Source of the DNA: Rhodococcus aetherivorans
GTDB taxonomy: Bacteria; Actinomycetota; Actinomycetes; Mycobacteriales; Mycobacteriaceae
Assembly: GCF_011058165.1 (NCBI RefSeq)
Contig: NZ_JAALEG010000029.1
Coordinates: 1 to 59,619 of the forward strand
Reading direction: 5' to 3'
DNA length: 59,619 nt
The notes beneath the pieces were generated by a model, which was not told where the DNA came from, searched no databases, and saw nothing but the letters and a program-made list of their open reading frames with translations. Of this stretch, positions 58,208-59,619 are shown in pieces (position 1 is the stretch's first letter; the number at the start of each line of letters is the position of its first letter). Both the position numbers and the translations under genes were made by a program.

Positions 58208-59353
58208 ATGCAACGCACCCTGTACGGCCCCGATCACGAGGCGTTCCGCGAGTCGGCGCGCGAGTTCGTGAACCGGTTCGTCATGCCCCGTGCGGAGGAG
58301 CTCATCGAACGTCACGAGATTCCCCGTGACATCTGGATCGAGGCCGGTAAGGCCGGCTTCCTGGGACTCGAGATCCCGGAGCGCTTCGGTGGCATGGAGG
58401 CGAACGACTACCGCTTCAACGCCATCCTCGGCGAGGAGTTCGCCCGCGCGAACATGGCGCTGTCGTCGTCGATGGGCATCCACTCGGACATCACCGTTCC
58501 CTACATCGTCCACCTGGGCAACGAGGAGCAGCGTGAGCGCTGGCTGCCGCGCTGCGCCACCGGTGAGCTCATCTGCGCCATCGGTATGACCGAGCCTTCC
58601 GGCGGTTCCGACCTCGCCAACCTGAAGACCACCGCCGTGCGCGACGGTGACGACTGGATCCTCAACGGCGCCAAGACCTTCATCACCAACGGTTACAACT
58701 GCGACCTCGTCGTCGTCGCGGCCCGCACCGACCCGTCGAAGGGCGCGAAGGGCATCTCCCTGTTCGCCGTCGAGCGCGGCATGGAGGGCTTCGAGAACGG
58801 TCGCAAGCTCGACAAGGTCGGCCAGCCCGAGGCCGACACCGCAGAGTTGTTCTTCAAGGACGTCCGCGTCCCGCACGCCAACCTCATCGGCGAGGAGGGC
58901 ATGGGCTTCATCTCGATGATGAAGATGCTGCCGCAGGAGCGGCTCGGGTCCGCGGTCAACAACGTGCACCACGCCAAGCACATCCTGCTCGAGACCATCG
59001 AGTACGCGAAGGAGCGCAAGGCGTTCGGCCAGGCCATCGGCGCCATGCAGTACAACAAGTTCCTGCTCGCCGAGCTGATCACCAAGATCGAGGTGGCCGA
59101 GGCCTACGTCGATCAGGCCGTCGAGGCCCACGCCGACGGCAAGCTCACCGCCGTGGACGCGGCCAAGGCCAAGTGGTGGACCGCGCAGACGCAGTCCGAG
59201 GTCCTGGACGCGTGCGTGCAGATCCACGGTGGCTACGGCTTCATGAACGAGTACCGTGTGGCTCGTGCATGGAAGGACGCCCGCGTCACCAAGATCTGGG
59301 CCGGCACCAACGAGATCATGAAGGAACTCATCGGCCGCGATCTGGGCCTGTAG
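58208..59353 (+). CDS. Acyl-CoA dehydrogenase
   Basis: 381-residue FAD-dependent acyl-CoA dehydrogenase. N-terminal helical domain, then the signature AIGMTEPSGGSDLANLKTTA near residue 125 and the C-terminal signature QIHGGYGFMNEYRVARAWKD near 340. The catalytic glutamate would be in the NEYRVAR/late helix region, as in medium/short-chain enzymes. ATG at 58208 follows GAGGAGCGG. Divergent from the TetR gene and followed, 36 bp on, by a thiolase gene; together they would carry out part of a beta-oxidation cycle. The chain length or steroid substrate is not predictable. Confidence 0.88.
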   Translation: MQRTLYGPDHEAFRESAREFVNRFVMPRAEELIERHEIPRDIWIEAGKAGFLGLEIPERFGGMEANDYRFNAILGEEFARANMALSSSMGIHSDITVPYIVHLGNEEQRERWLPRCATGELICAIGMTEPSGGSDLANLKTTAVRDGDDWILNGAKTFITNGYNCDLVVVAARTDPSKGAKGISLFAVERGMEGFENGRKLDKVGQPEADTAELFFKDVRVPHANLIGEEGMGFISMMKMLPQERLGSAVNNVHHAKHILLETIEYAKERKAFGQAIGAMQYNKFLLAELITKIEVAEAYVDQAVEAHADGKLTAVDAAKAKWWTAQTQSEVLDACVQIHGGYGFMNEYRVARAWKDARVTKIWAGTNEIMKELIGRDLGL

Positions 59354-59389
59354 AGACTCGAAGCGTCAACACAAAACAAGGAGCACGTG

Positions 59390-59619
59390 ATGCCCGAAGC
59401 TGTGATTGTGTCCGCCGCCCGTTCTCCCATCGGGCGGGCGATGAAGGGGTCGCTCAGGACGGTGCGTCCGGACGACCTGGCCACCCAGATGGTCGCGGCC
59501 GCCCTGGCGAAGGTGCCGGAGCTGGACCCGGCCCAGATCGACGACCTGATGCTCGGCTGCGGCCAGCCCGCCGGCCAGTCCGGGTTCAACATCGCCCGCG
59601 TCGTCGCCGTGCAGCTGGG
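59390..59619 (+). CDS. Acetyl-CoA C-acyltransferase (thiolase), partial
   Basis: The first ~76 residues of a thiolase (MPEAVIVSAARSPIGRAMKG, LMLGCGQPAGQSGFNIARVV); the gene runs off the right edge. ATG at 59390 follows AAGGAGCACG. The N-terminus is that of a degradative FadA-type thiolase and the gene follows the acyl-CoA dehydrogenase, so the two form a beta-oxidation operon under the divergent TetR regulator. Confidence 0.88.
   Translation, partial: MPEAVIVSAARSPIGRAMKGSLRTVRPDDLATQMVAAALAKVPELDPAQIDDLMLGCGQPAGQSGFNIARVVAVQL

Overview
The window is high-GC DNA (about 70% by eye) and reads like the chromosome of a Rhodococcus or a close mycolic-acid actinobacterium. The evidence is a catRABC cluster next to two-component phenol hydroxylase genes, a pcaHGBLRF/pcaIJ cluster with a fused pcaL, IclR-type CatR and PcaR, an initiator tRNA with a C1:U72 mismatch, a WhiB protein, an EspG-like protein and WXG/PPE-like proteins. 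Genes are densely packed, with many ATGA, GTGA or TGATG overlaps. No insertion sequence, integrase, prophage or CRISPR array was seen.

Layout. 1-5.6 kb: phenol hydroxylase (pheA2, partial pheA1), its AraC-type regulator, and catR/catA/catB/catC. 5.6-14.6 kb: housekeeping and lipid genes (phosphodiesterase, esterases, LigB-type dioxygenase, LysR, type II NADH dehydrogenase, PEP mutase-family lyase, VOC protein, WYL regulator). 14.85-28.1 kb: a MarR gene and then fifteen same-strand genes that look like one long operon for an aromatic, possibly nitrogen-containing, compound. It holds a Rieske oxygenase and its reductase, an extradiol dioxygenase with all catalytic residues, a C-C hydrolase candidate, an aldehyde dehydrogenase, two RidA proteins, a cupin, two SDRs, a ThDP enzyme, three unassigned small proteins and an MFS importer. 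28.2-35.6 kb: the protocatechuate branch and the shared lower half of the beta-ketoadipate pathway. 35.7-38.6 kb: two AhpD-like proteins around a MarR, and an AI-2E-family membrane protein. 38.75 kb: initiator tRNA. 38.8-45.1 kb: L-lactate use (GntR, lldP, lutABC) with a WhiB gene coupled to lutC. 45.1-50.4 kb: FAD monooxygenase, MBL-fold protein and divergent MarR, then DUF485/acetate symporter. 50.4-57.5 kb: type VII secretion-linked proteins without secretion machinery, interrupted by Lon-domain and DUF309 genes. 57.5 kb to the end: TetR, acyl-CoA dehydrogenase and the start of a thiolase.

How the genes work together. PheA1A2 make catechol, CatABC convert it to 3-oxoadipate enol-lactone, PcaL hydrolyses this, and PcaIJ plus PcaF give succinyl-CoA and acetyl-CoA. 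PcaHGBL feed protocatechuate into the same end. There is no separate catD, so the PcaL hydrolase domain probably serves both branches. The 15-28 kb operon probably supplies another ring-cleavage route, whose substrate cannot be named from sequence.

Regulatory DNA is unusually readable: AraC-type direct repeats, LysR, MarR, GntR and TetR operator candidates beside their regulators, and long perfect hairpins between genes, two of which occur as near-identical pairs at distant loci.
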